64,000 bases of DNA from Sarcina sp. DSM 11001 (GTDB taxonomy: Bacteria; Bacillota; Clostridia; Lachnospirales; Lachnospiraceae): contig NZ_FNFZ01000001.1 in NCBI RefSeq assembly GCF_900101015.1, positions 137,412-201,411 of the forward strand, given 5' to 3'. The notes beneath the pieces are model-generated. The model was not told where the DNA came from, searched no databases, and was given only the letters and a program-made list of their open reading frames with translations. Each line of letters begins with the position of its first letter. Position 1 is the stretch's first letter. Positions 52,134-61,210 of this stretch are shown piece after piece. The position numbers and the translations under genes are program-made.

Positions 52134-52290
52134 AGAGGATCTCCTTTCAACATAGAATCAGTCTGCTCCGTGAAGAGGATTCTACATTGTCAATGATCGG
52201 GAGCAGAATGCCTGACAGAGCTGCTTGTTTCTATTTGGGTAACAGATTAGCTTATTTCTGAATCTATGAAAATAGTTTTCTGAATCTATG

Positions 52291-52319
52291 ATTATAATAG
52301 AAGAGAGAATAAAAATCAA
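52291..52319 (-). promoter_or_regulatory. Promoter of the activase gene with downstream direct repeats
   Basis: On the minus strand TTGATT (plus 52314-52319), 17 nt, TATAAT (plus 52291-52296). Just past the start point TTCTGAATCTATGA is repeated twice, about 24 bp apart (plus 52255-52292). A TAGAATC/GATTCTA hairpin lies in the leader. Confidence 0.65.
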
Positions 52320-52388
52320 CGAGGCCGGATAAAAACAGATTCGGCAGACAACCCTTTATGTGAACAGAACGTATACATTTTTTAATGA

Positions 52389-52417
52389 TTGTATATATGT
52401 TGAACTTATTTTATAAT
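52389..52417 (+). promoter_or_regulatory. Promoter of the surface protein gene
   Basis: TTGTAT (52389-52394), 17 nt, TATAAT (52412-52417), then a leader of about 80 nt ending in AAAGGAGG. Confidence 0.7.
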
Positions 52418-52505
52418 CTTTTGCGACCAAAAGGAAACCGCGATCCGCGGCTTCTTGTTTTTTCGAAAATGCCTGAACTAAAAGTAGTACGAAAGGAGGC
52501 AGGAA

Positions 52506-55500
52506 ATGAAACGAGTGACTCGTTTGGTCGCGTGGATGCTCATTGCTTTTTTGATCGCCGGAAATCTCCAGGCGCCTGTTTTTGCTGCGGCGGCAGACGA
52601 AGGTGCACTGGAGCAGGATGTGATCGAAGCGGAGGTGTTGGAAGAACCTGCTGAGGGAGCAGCCGGTCCGGAAGAATTGCTGCCGGAGGCAGAAACTGCT
52701 TCCTCTGAAGCAGAGGATCCAGCGTCTGATGACGAAGCAATTGACGCCGGCACGGACGAATCTGTACAGGAGACAGAAGCGTCTGATACCGAAGATGAGG
52801 AGGCTGGTCCTGAAGGCAGGATATTTGATACGGAGGAAGATAAAGCCGCAGAGGAGAATGCAGCTGCGGAAGAAGATACCCTTCCGGAACAGGAAGTGGG
52901 CACTTCTGAACCCGCTGATCCTGTACCTGCTGATTCGGAAGAAATCGATGCGGATTTGCCTGAAGAAACCGATGCGGATGTTCCGGAAGGAACAGAGACT
53001 GTAGAGGAAGATGCTTCAGAAACCGGAGGTTTCGATAATGCAGGAGAGGCGGAGGACGCTTTTCAGGATGTCCTGACGGATCCTCAGGACGCTGCGGAGC
53101 AGGAAACTCCGGAAGAAGCCTCTTCTGCCCTGGAAGAAGAGACGGCTGGAGAGCTGCTGAAGGAGGAGGTCTCCGAGGAGAGACTGCAGTCGGGTGCGGA
53201 TCCTGAGGAAGAGAATTCTGAACAGGAATACGGGGAGCTGTATGTCTGGCCGGAAGGCAATCCCTACGAATCATGGCAGGAAGTCGATATTCTCGGCTGC
53301 GACTCTGTCACTCTGTCCGTCTATGCGGAAAACAGCCTGGGACATGAGATCCGGTATCAGTGGTTTAAGGAGAGCCGTCAGGATCAGAATTCCAATTTTG
53401 AAGATGAATGGACGGAGATTGCGGACGCCACAGAAAAAGATTACGTGGTGGAAGCTCCCACCTGTCTGGACAGGTTCCGCTGTGTTGTGACAGATGCGGA
53501 TCAGAATGAGGGATATGTGGATTTCGAGCTCCGTGCTGAAAATGGCTTCTATATCACCCGGGATTTTAAAAAGGACGGTTATATAATAGATAACATTCAG
53601 GATGTGAGAGGGCTGGACAGCATTACCATCCATCTGGAGACCTACGCGGAGGATCTCGATGGAATCACCTACCAGTGGTACCGTCAGGATGGAGAGGATG
53701 CTGTGGAACTGGAGGGAGAGACAGGAGATTCCCTCACCGTGCAGGATCCTCAGAACGGGACAGCTTATTTCTGCAATGCAAGAGATAAATATGGCTACAG
53801 CTCCACTCTATGGTGCTATTTCCGCCAGAATAACAATCTGGAGGTCTATGCCGGATACGAAAATGACAACTGGGTATATGATCTGACTATTGACCCCAGA
53901 AATGAAGAGACCTATACGCTGACTCCGCATGTGGAAGCGGACGATATGGAGGGCCTCCGGTACTCGTGGAGCATGTGGGATGGAAATGATACTTATGATG
54001 GAATCGGAGAAGAGGAGAGCCTCTATATTGACCATCAGCCGCAGGGCAACACGACCTATTACTGTGAGGTGACCGACCGTTTCGGAAACAGCGGGACCGC
54101 GAGATATTACTTCCTTGAAGATATCGGCCTGGAGGTATATCCGGAGGGGGCAAGTGCTGATCATCCATCGGCTTCCTATGTTGTTGCCGGTATGGACAAG
54201 ATAACTCTGACCGCGGTGGTCCATGTAGAAGAAGGAAAGAGAGTATCGTATTACTGGCGGGCAGACAGCAGTAAAGAGCGGATTCTCGATGAAGAACAAG
54301 GCACTGTTCTGGGGTCCGGTGAGCTCACGCTGAAAGTTTCGCTGCCTGAGGGGGGAGAAACCTTCTATTGCGAGGTCAGCGACGGACACGGGAATTCAAA
54401 AACCGCTGAATTCCATTTTGAAGAAATCGCGCCGCTCATGGCAGCCAGACCGGATGGAGCAGAAGAGGGAGAAGACACCGCGATCGTCGAATTTGACCCG
54501 GATGAGCCCACCTGGTTCTCAATGCGTGCCATCTATGAGGGAGAAGAGGATGAAGACAATATCCTTTACACCTGGAAGGATGGAAACGGAGAAGAAATGA
54601 GGTCCGGATATGGTTATAATTACTATGGAGAAGGCAAGGACGATTATGAGGACGGCGAGAGGATCAGCTGCACTCTGACCGATTCCTTCGGCCAGAGCGC
54701 TACCGTTTATTTTGTGATCTCTGTCAAGACCAAGATTGCTGCCGCGCCTGAGCAGACCTTTTTCAGAAACTGGGGCGCCTATGGAGGAGACTGCGAGTCG
54801 GGAGACGCGCGCATAAGCTATACACCCGGTCAGGAGATCACACTCAAAACGGTCGCAGAGACGAGACCTGCCGGGGAGATCACTTATGCCTGGTATGCCT
54901 CGGAGGAAGAGGATCCGGAGGACTGGGGCGAGCCTATCGCAGGGGAAACGGACCGCATTTTGAAGGTACAGGATCCTCATAAAAACTACCGCTGTGTGGC
55001 AACCGCTGCGGGAAAGGACGTATCGGCCCACGCCACTTTCTACCTCGAGGCGGAAAACCATCTTTTCGTTTATCCGGAAGGAAACAGAAGAAAAGATGAT
55101 ACCGCGGAGATCTATGCGGAGGCCGGGAAACCCGTCACCTTGAAGGCGATCGTCGAGGCGGATGACAGCACGGGTCTCACCTATAAATGGTTCCGGGAGA
55201 CCGTAACAGAGGAAGGAGTATCCGATTATGATGTCCAGGTGGACGGCGCGTCGGACAGCCTTGTGACAGGACCGGTGACAGAGCAGACAGGATACTGCTG
55301 CAGGGTCGAGGATCAGTATGGAAACAGCGGCAGCGCTTATTTTAAGATCAATCTGAACAAGCTGGACGTTTATCCGGTCGGCAGGACGACGAGTTCCAGG
55401 TTCCGGGAAATCGAGGCTGCGCTCGGCGGGACAGTTACCCTCAAGGCAAAGGTCGTGACATCTGATCCCGGGACAGTGGTCACCTGGAAATATCTGGATC

Positions 55501-58500
55501 CGGAAACTGATTCCGATCTTCCTGTGACAGGTACTTTTGACAGCGCTTCCTCCACGGCGGAGCTTGTCCTTGACCAGATCAGCAAGACCGGAACTTATAA
55601 GTGCCAGGTCAGGGACTCTTACGGGAATCAGGAAGAGGCTTATTTTGACGTTCTTGTAAATCATTTCCGCGCCTGGACCGCGGATGATCCCGACAGGGAA
55701 GTTGTCGATGTACGGGCAGCAGCGGGAAGAGATGTGACGTTACGGATCGGGACCGGAGGCGATGATCTGTCCAAAGTGACCTATACCTGGGAGAAGGTTG
55801 AAGAAATATGGGATTCAGATACATGGGAGTATCGGGAAAACGTACAGACGGTCGGATCGGACAGGGACCTGATCCTGCAGGGCGTGACGGATACTGCCAC
55901 CTATCGCTGCAGGGTATCTGACGGATATGGAAACAATAAAGAGATCAGCTTCAATCTGAGCGTAGATACGGTCGTGGCAGAGGCAGACGGTCCCTCTGAG
56001 TTTTCTGTCATCCCCGGCGAGAGCGTAACTATGAAGGTGAAAGCCGAGGGAGGTCCCGATGCGGGAGAACTCACCTATATGTGGGAAGCCAATGGGGATG
56101 TTCTAAAAGGAAAAACCTCGGATACCCTGACTATAACTCCGGAAAAATCGGGAACATATTGCTGCTACGTCAGTGGTAAATCTGTCAATGAGGCCTGGGT
56201 CGGTTTTCAGGTTGAGGTGAATCATCTGAGGGCCTGGCCAAAGGGGAAGGAAGAGTACAGCAGTTACGACTCCCGGTATGTGGAAGAGGGAGCTGCAGTC
56301 AGGCTCGAAACAGCCTGGGATGCGGACGACAAGGATGTGTCCTTCAGCTGGGTAGATGATGACGGAGAGATAGAGGGCGCGGACAGTGACAGTCTGACCA
56401 CAGAACCTGTAACCGGCAACCGCTTCTACAAGTGTACCGTCAGTGACAAGTATGGCAATGAAGAAGAAGTCAATTTCTGGATCTATATTGATGAAAAGCA
56501 TTTTTCAGCCAGACCGGAAGGCGCTGAAGAAGGAAAAAATGAAGTCATCGTGGATGCTGAAGACGGCAAACCTGTTTCCCTGAAGGTCGTCCTTGATAAT
56601 GCGGAAGAGGGAGAAACCTATACCTACCGCTGGATCGATGTCACGGATGGCAGGCAGAAGATCATCAACGGAGCAGCTTCGGATACTCTGGTGATCTCTA
56701 AAGCGCGCGCGAATGAACGCTATATCTGCCAGGTCACAAATGAAGAAGGCTACTCAGAGAACACGCCTGAGGCAGTGTTCAATATCAGGACCAACCACTT
56801 CCGCGCGACCAGTGCAGTCGGCCAGAAAGATGGGTCCTGGGACGACGCCTGGAAGGTCCTTGCATATCCTGGAGGAATGGCGACTCTCAAAGTAGATGTC
56901 ACCGCGGATGACACGAGCGCTCTGACTTATAAATGGCTGGATGACGGAGATGTGCAGGAGGAGATCTTCTCCGATACACCGGGCAGCTGCCGGGTCAAAG
57001 CTCCTGAACAGGAAAATGCCGGGGGAGAGAGCTATTACAATCTTTATTACTGCTATATCAGCGATCAGTATGGAAATGAAGAGAGAATCACTTTCCGGGT
57101 GCATGCCGATAAGAATGTTCCTGTCTTAAAGGAAATCAAAGAAGGGGATGTTGTCCTCGCCCCTGCCTCCGGCACCGGGCTGGTTTATGACGGAAAAGCC
57201 AAAGAACCGGAAGTGACTGTTACCGTGGATGAAAAAGTCCTAGAAGCCGGAACAGATTATGAGGTCTCCTACAGCGGCAACGTGAACGCAGGAGAGAACA
57301 CTGCTAAAGTGACGGTCACCGGTAAAGGAGATTACGAAGGAGTCGTGGAGAAGACCTTCTCCATCGCAAAGGCTGGCCAGAATCTGAAAGCGGATGACCT
57401 GGCAGTCAATGTTTTCAGCAGCGGCAGGATCGGACTTACCGGAGCTGAAGGAAGCGTCAGCTATACCAGCAGCACCCCGGCCATAGCATCTGTCGATGCC
57501 GATGGTACCGTGACCGGCAAAAAAGCCGGAACCGCAAAGATCACTGTCCAGGCAAAAGAGACGGAAAACTATCTCCCTGCCGAAACAGAGCTTACAGTCA
57601 CCGTCAACAGGATCAGACTGGCGGCCGGCGATGTGACCGTTGACCCTGCTCCGCTCACCTATAACGGGAAAAAACAGACTCCCGCAGTGACGGTCAAAAA
57701 GGGCAGCAGAAAACTGGCAGCGGACAAGGATTACACTATTGTTTATGCGGATAACCTCAATGCGGGCACCGCAAAGGTGACGGTCACCGGCAAAGGCAAT
57801 TACAGAGGAGCCGTGGAGAAGACCTTCTCCATCGCGAAGGCTGACCAGAAGCTTACTGTAAAAGCGGCAAAGGCCTTGATCAGTGTCGGACAGACAACGA
57901 CCGTATCCGTCAGCGGAGCAAAGGGAACGAAGACCTTCAAGTCCAATTCCTCAGCCGCGGCAGTAAACAGCAAGGGTGAAGTAACAGCAAACAAGGTCGC
58001 GACTGTAAAGATCACAGTATCGGCCGCTGCAAAGCCAAACTTCAATCCCGCCTCCGCTTCTGTGACGATCAAGATCGCTCCCGGGGCAACTAAGAAACTG
58101 ACCGCAGCCAACCAGGCTAAGGGAATCAAGATCACCTGGCAGAAGGTTGCCGGTGCCAAAGGCTATATCATCTACTGCAACAACAGCAAAGTCAAAGCAA
58201 TATCGGGAGGCACAACCGTCTCCTGGGCCGATACAAAGGCTGATACAGACGGTATTAAATATACCTATAAGGTTGTGGCAAATGCTTCGACCGGCACAAG
58301 CACCCTGTCGAGATCCGTGACAATATTCCGGGTCTCCGCTCCGGCGATCAAGTCCGTGAAAAACACCGCCTCTAAAAAGGCAACAGTAACCTGGGGCAAA
58401 AAACTCAAGACGACCGGCTATGAGATCCAGTACAGCCTCAAGAAGAACTTCAGCGGCGCAAATACCGCAAAGATCGCAGGCATGACGACGGTCTCGAAGG

Positions 58501-58622
58501 TTATCGGGAATCTTACGAAGGGAAAGACCTGGTACTTCAGAATCTGCGCCGTCAAGAAGGTCGGCAGTACCACTTATAGATCTGTCTGGAGCAGTGTGAA
58601 ATCCATAAAGATCACAAAGTAA
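52506..58622 (+). CDS. Secreted multi-domain surface protein with 13 Ig-like repeats
   Basis: The 2038-residue protein has a signal peptide (MKRVTRLVAWMLIAF, cleavage after VFAA) and a very acidic, low-complexity stretch (about 35-240). Thirteen modules of about 95-105 residues follow (about 240-1530), each with a core W and a Y-x-C-x-V-x-D-x-YGN end, the Ig-like pattern. Then come MBG-like and Big_2-like modules (about 1537-1860; TAKVTVTGKGDYEGVVEKTFSI occurs twice in variant form) and fibronectin-III-like ends. No LPxTG or SLH anchor is visible, so attachment is unclear. AAAGGAGG precedes the start. A role in adhesion is inferred. Confidence 0.85.
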   Translation: MKRVTRLVAWMLIAFLIAGNLQAPVFAAAADEGALEQDVIEAEVLEEPAEGAAGPEELLPEAETASSEAEDPASDDEAIDAGTDESVQETEASDTEDEEAGPEGRIFDTEEDKAAEENAAAEEDTLPEQEVGTSEPADPVPADSEEIDADLPEETDADVPEGTETVEEDASETGGFDNAGEAEDAFQDVLTDPQDAAEQETPEEASSALEEETAGELLKEEVSEERLQSGADPEEENSEQEYGELYVWPEGNPYESWQEVDILGCDSVTLSVYAENSLGHEIRYQWFKESRQDQNSNFEDEWTEIADATEKDYVVEAPTCLDRFRCVVTDADQNEGYVDFELRAENGFYITRDFKKDGYIIDNIQDVRGLDSITIHLETYAEDLDGITYQWYRQDGEDAVELEGETGDSLTVQDPQNGTAYFCNARDKYGYSSTLWCYFRQNNNLEVYAGYENDNWVYDLTIDPRNEETYTLTPHVEADDMEGLRYSWSMWDGNDTYDGIGEEESLYIDHQPQGNTTYYCEVTDRFGNSGTARYYFLEDIGLEVYPEGASADHPSASYVVAGMDKITLTAVVHVEEGKRVSYYWRADSSKERILDEEQGTVLGSGELTLKVSLPEGGETFYCEVSDGHGNSKTAEFHFEEIAPLMAARPDGAEEGEDTAIVEFDPDEPTWFSMRAIYEGEEDEDNILYTWKDGNGEEMRSGYGYNYYGEGKDDYEDGERISCTLTDSFGQSATVYFVISVKTKIAAAPEQTFFRNWGAYGGDCESGDARISYTPGQEITLKTVAETRPAGEITYAWYASEEEDPEDWGEPIAGETDRILKVQDPHKNYRCVATAAGKDVSAHATFYLEAENHLFVYPEGNRRKDDTAEIYAEAGKPVTLKAIVEADDSTGLTYKWFRETVTEEGVSDYDVQVDGASDSLVTGPVTEQTGYCCRVEDQYGNSGSAYFKINLNKLDVYPVGRTTSSRFREIEAALGGTVTLKAKVVTSDPGTVVTWKYLDPETDSDLPVTGTFDSASSTAELVLDQISKTGTYKCQVRDSYGNQEEAYFDVLVNHFRAWTADDPDREVVDVRAAAGRDVTLRIGTGGDDLSKVTYTWEKVEEIWDSDTWEYRENVQTVGSDRDLILQGVTDTATYRCRVSDGYGNNKEISFNLSVDTVVAEADGPSEFSVIPGESVTMKVKAEGGPDAGELTYMWEANGDVLKGKTSDTLTITPEKSGTYCCYVSGKSVNEAWVGFQVEVNHLRAWPKGKEEYSSYDSRYVEEGAAVRLETAWDADDKDVSFSWVDDDGEIEGADSDSLTTEPVTGNRFYKCTVSDKYGNEEEVNFWIYIDEKHFSARPEGAEEGKNEVIVDAEDGKPVSLKVVLDNAEEGETYTYRWIDVTDGRQKIINGAASDTLVISKARANERYICQVTNEEGYSENTPEAVFNIRTNHFRATSAVGQKDGSWDDAWKVLAYPGGMATLKVDVTADDTSALTYKWLDDGDVQEEIFSDTPGSCRVKAPEQENAGGESYYNLYYCYISDQYGNEERITFRVHADKNVPVLKEIKEGDVVLAPASGTGLVYDGKAKEPEVTVTVDEKVLEAGTDYEVSYSGNVNAGENTAKVTVTGKGDYEGVVEKTFSIAKAGQNLKADDLAVNVFSSGRIGLTGAEGSVSYTSSTPAIASVDADGTVTGKKAGTAKITVQAKETENYLPAETELTVTVNRIRLAAGDVTVDPAPLTYNGKKQTPAVTVKKGSRKLAADKDYTIVYADNLNAGTAKVTVTGKGNYRGAVEKTFSIAKADQKLTVKAAKALISVGQTTTVSVSGAKGTKTFKSNSSAAAVNSKGEVTANKVATVKITVSAAAKPNFNPASASVTIKIAPGATKKLTAANQAKGIKITWQKVAGAKGYIIYCNNSKVKAISGGTTVSWADTKADTDGIKYTYKVVANASTGTSTLSRSVTIFRVSAPAIKSVKNTASKKATVTWGKKLKTTGYEIQYSLKKNFSGANTAKIAGMTTVSKVIGNLTKGKTWYFRICAVKKVGSTTYRSVWSSVKSIKITK

Positions 58623-58718
58623 GGAGCTGCCTGAAAAAATACGTGGGTAAAATGCACGGGAAAAAGGTGCAGGAGATATCCATGAACTATGAGTGGACAG
58701 GTCCCGGGACATGAACAG

Positions 58719-58770
58719 AAGAATCCAGCCGGAGATCCTCCTACGGGGGGGGGACGGCTGGATTCTTTTC
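58719..58770 (+). terminator. Terminator of the surface protein gene, with a G9 run in the loop
   Basis: GAATCCAGCCG pairs with CGGCTGGATTC, followed by TTTTC. The loop contains nine consecutive G (58745-58753), a slippage-prone tract. Confidence 0.85.
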
Positions 58771-58832
58771 TTTTATAAATGGGATTTCATCAAGGATTTC
58801 ATCAAGGAATATTTCTGTCTGGATCGCCGGAA

Positions 58833-58861
58833 TTGTCATCCTTACTGTATCATGGTACAAT
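58833..58861 (+). promoter_or_regulatory. Promoter of the rhomboid-like gene
   Basis: TTGTCA (58833-58838), 17 nt, TACAAT (58856-58861). Confidence 0.65.
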
Positions 58862-58928
58862 AGACCGATAAAAACTGTATCAGAATGAAGGATGAGAGCA
58901 GGAGAAAATCCTGAACCGGAGGAAATAA

Positions 58929-59825
58929 ATGAATAATCTTGAAAATAAATACGGGAAATATGCTGTCAGCGGCTTATCCCTGAAGCTGGTCGTACTCTAT
59001 GTGATCGGATATGTGCTGTATTATACAATGCCGGGTATTTTCGCCCTTCTGACGCTGGACGTGACCGCTCTTCTGAACGGGCAGATCTGGAGAGTCGTCT
59101 CCTGGCTCCTGGTGCCCCCGGATGGAGGCTCTAATCTGTTCTTCGTCGCCATCATGCTGTTCTTTTATTACAGTATCGGGACATCCCTGGAAAGGGTGTG
59201 GGGAGATTTTAAATACAATGTCTTTATTTTTCTTGGAATCTTTCTGACTGTCCTGAGTGCTCTGGCCTGGTATGTGCTGGTCAGGCTGACCGGAGGTCTT
59301 ACGCCGGTTGAACTGGCGGTCCTGAGCAAATCGGCAGCCCCCTTCTTCAGCACATATTACATCAATATGTCGATCTTCCTGGCATTTGCCCTCACCTTTC
59401 CGGAGGCCCAGGTCTACCTGTTCTTCGTCCTCCCGCTCAAGGTCAAATATCTGGGCTGGGTCGATGTGGGCTTCCTGCTCTTGAGCATGGTCACAGGCAA
59501 CAGCGCCGAGCGCTTCGTGATCGGAGCGGCCCTGCTTAATGTCCTTTTGCTCTTTATGCGGTCCCGCAACTGGATGAGCTATTCACCCGGCCAGGTCATC
59601 CGCAGGCAGAAATTCCGCAGATCTGTCAACGAGGGAAAAAAGAGCGCTGCCGGTCCGCAGTCCCTGCACAGGTGCGCGATCTGCGGCCGCACGGAAAAAG
59701 ATGACGACACACTCGAATTCCGCTACTGTACGAAATGTGAGGGTGGGCTCGAGTACTGTCAGGACCACCTGTTTATCCATACCCATGTAAAGAAGGGCGA
59801 GCCGCCCCACATGATGAAAATGTGA
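58929..59825 (+). CDS. Rhomboid-like membrane protein with C-terminal zinc-ribbon-like motif
   Basis: The 298-residue protein has six membrane segments arranged like the rhomboid fold (QIWRVVSWLLVPP, FYYSIGTSLERVWGDFKYNVF). The catalytic GxSG and His of active rhomboid proteases are not seen, so it is probably a pseudoprotease. A cytoplasmic tail (about 245-298) has C-x2-C, C-x2-C and a late C/H set (CAICG, YCTKC, YCQDHLFIHTH) that could bind zinc. Function is unknown. The sigma-like gene follows after about 77 bp and may be cotranscribed. Confidence 0.7.
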   Translation: MNNLENKYGKYAVSGLSLKLVVLYVIGYVLYYTMPGIFALLTLDVTALLNGQIWRVVSWLLVPPDGGSNLFFVAIMLFFYYSIGTSLERVWGDFKYNVFIFLGIFLTVLSALAWYVLVRLTGGLTPVELAVLSKSAAPFFSTYYINMSIFLAFALTFPEAQVYLFFVLPLKVKYLGWVDVGFLLLSMVTGNSAERFVIGAALLNVLLLFMRSRNWMSYSPGQVIRRQKFRRSVNEGKKSAAGPQSLHRCAICGRTEKDDDTLEFRYCTKCEGGLEYCQDHLFIHTHVKKGEPPHMMKM

Positions 59826-59902
59826 GGGAAGTCTGATGAAAAACATTGAGCCGGGCGGTTTCAAACGGGCGGTTTCAAATAAGAAGAGGCAGATTAATAT
59901 TT

Positions 59903-60655
59903 ATGGATGATCATACAATAAAACAGGAACAGGAATTCCTCGCTCTCCTTCAAAAGGCGCTCAGACAGGCAAAAGAAAACGGCGGGAGAATCTCCAGGGA
60001 TGATATCAGGGAGCTTTTTTCCTCTTTTTCACTGGATGAAGACCAGATGGGGCAGATCGAAGCATATCTGAAAGCCCACAAGATGGCGGTCGGATCCGCT
60101 GCGGGAAACGGCGATGACACTCTGGCAAAAGAGGAGAGGGAATTTCTGGAGTATTATATGGAGAGCCTGAAGGAGATCCCGAAGCTCTCCGATCAGGTGA
60201 TGGATGCGGTGAGGATCTCCGCGATGGCGGGGGAGCGCTCCGCCCAGAGGGAGCTGACAGAGCAGATGCTCGACAAGGTCGTGGACATCGCCAGACTCTA
60301 TTCCGGGCAGGGGATCAGTATTGAGGAACTGATCGGAACGGGGAATGAGGCGCTTGTGACGGGAGTGAAGCTCCTGGGCCATCTCGACAGCCCGCGGGAA
60401 GTAGACGGAGAGCTCGCCAGGAGAGTCATGGACAGCATGGAGGACCTGATCGCAGTCACCATGGAAAACAACACCAGGGACAGAGAGATGGAGGACCTTG
60501 TCAACCTTGTGGCAGACAAGGCTAAAGAGCTCTCGCAGATCCTCGGCAGAAAGGTGACTCCGCAGGAGCTGGCGGACGAGGGAGACGTGACCCTGGACCA
60601 GATCAGGGAGGCCCTCAGACTGACGGGGGATGGGATCGAATCCCTGGATTCATGA
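59903..60655 (+). CDS. Degenerate sigma-70-like protein
   Basis: The 250-residue protein has a helical acidic N-terminal part (1-75), then a segment resembling sigma regions 1.2-2.2 (KVVDIARLYSGQGISIEELIGTGNEALVTGVKLL, about 130-165), and a C-terminal segment resembling region 3 (ILGRKVTPQELADEGDVTLDQIREAL). Regions 2.3-2.4 and 4, needed to melt and read promoters, are missing. It may bind core polymerase without DNA recognition, for instance as an anti- or co-sigma factor; this is inference. ATG 59903 follows AGAGG by about 13 bases. Confidence 0.6.
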   Translation: MDDHTIKQEQEFLALLQKALRQAKENGGRISRDDIRELFSSFSLDEDQMGQIEAYLKAHKMAVGSAAGNGDDTLAKEEREFLEYYMESLKEIPKLSDQVMDAVRISAMAGERSAQRELTEQMLDKVVDIARLYSGQGISIEELIGTGNEALVTGVKLLGHLDSPREVDGELARRVMDSMEDLIAVTMENNTRDREMEDLVNLVADKAKELSQILGRKVTPQELADEGDVTLDQIREALRLTGDGIESLDS

Positions 60656-60854
60656 GACTTCCCTTATGGATTTATGAAATCTTTATGGATTCATGAAAAC
60701 TTCCCCTTACAGCTCAGACTGTATCGAGAACCGGGTGGTCTTGTATAATTACCAACACAAAGACCAGGCCATCGAAACACAAGCCGTTGTAACAGAAGGC
60801 TCCTCCCTTCTGAATGAATTGACCCGGGCAGGGAAAAAGGGTTATAATACTGCT

Positions 60855-60976
60855 TGAAAGAAATCGTTCTCTTTTCATACAGACTATCCGTGAGAGATTT
60901 GATCTGGACCTATAGTGATAATTGATCAATGTAATTTACAGCCGGGCGCAGGCGTATGCTTCGTGCCCGGTTTTGT
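60855..60976 (+). ncRNA. Candidate small RNA (about 120 nt)
   Basis: TTGACC (60819-60824), 18 nt, TATAAT (60843-60848) is a strong promoter. A terminator CCGGGC...GCCCGG with TTTTG follows at 60942-60974, well before recA and its own promoter. The interval has no ORF with a ribosome site. It looks like an independent small transcript of unknown class. Confidence 0.5.
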
Positions 60977-61140
60977 TGCGCGCTAGTCTGTGAAAAGCGG
61001 GATCTGTTCAGCTGCAGAAGAGAGTTCTCTTTTGTGAAAAGAAGTTCAACGGAACGGGCGTCCCGGACTGAGCCTGTTTCAGCAATTTATAAAAGACGGT
61101 TATATCGATTAAAAATCGAAAAAAAGTTCGAAAAAAAGGC

Positions 61141-61188
61141 TTGCAGACAGCAGTACTTGATGGTATACTTTTAACGAACGGATGTTCT
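61141..61188 (+). promoter_or_regulatory. recA promoter and LexA (SOS) box
   Basis: TTGCAG (61141-61146), 17 nt, TATACT (61164-61169) is followed at the start point by CGAACGGATGTTCT (61175-61188). This matches the Gram-positive LexA box GAAC-N4-GTTC. Binding there would block recA transcription until DNA damage. Confidence 0.9.
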
Positions 61189-61210
61189 GAAATATTAAAG
61201 GAGAATTGAT

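Larger units (their letters stand above)
52134..52505. other. 372-bp divergent control region
   Basis: It contains the activase promoter with direct repeats on the minus strand and the surface-protein promoter on the plus strand. No gene is seen. Confidence 0.6.
58623..58928. other. 306-bp gap after the surface protein gene
   Basis: It holds the terminator at 58719-58770, two copies of GATTTCATCAAG (about 58785-58810), and the next promoter at 58833-58861. No gene is seen. Confidence 0.6.
60656..61210. other. 555-bp gap upstream of recA
   Basis: It contains TTATGGATT-TATGAAA-type repeats (60657-60703), a promoter-to-terminator unit (60819-60976), an unassigned AT-rich part with GAAAAGAAG segments, and the recA promoter with SOS box. 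No gene is supported. Confidence 0.6.
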
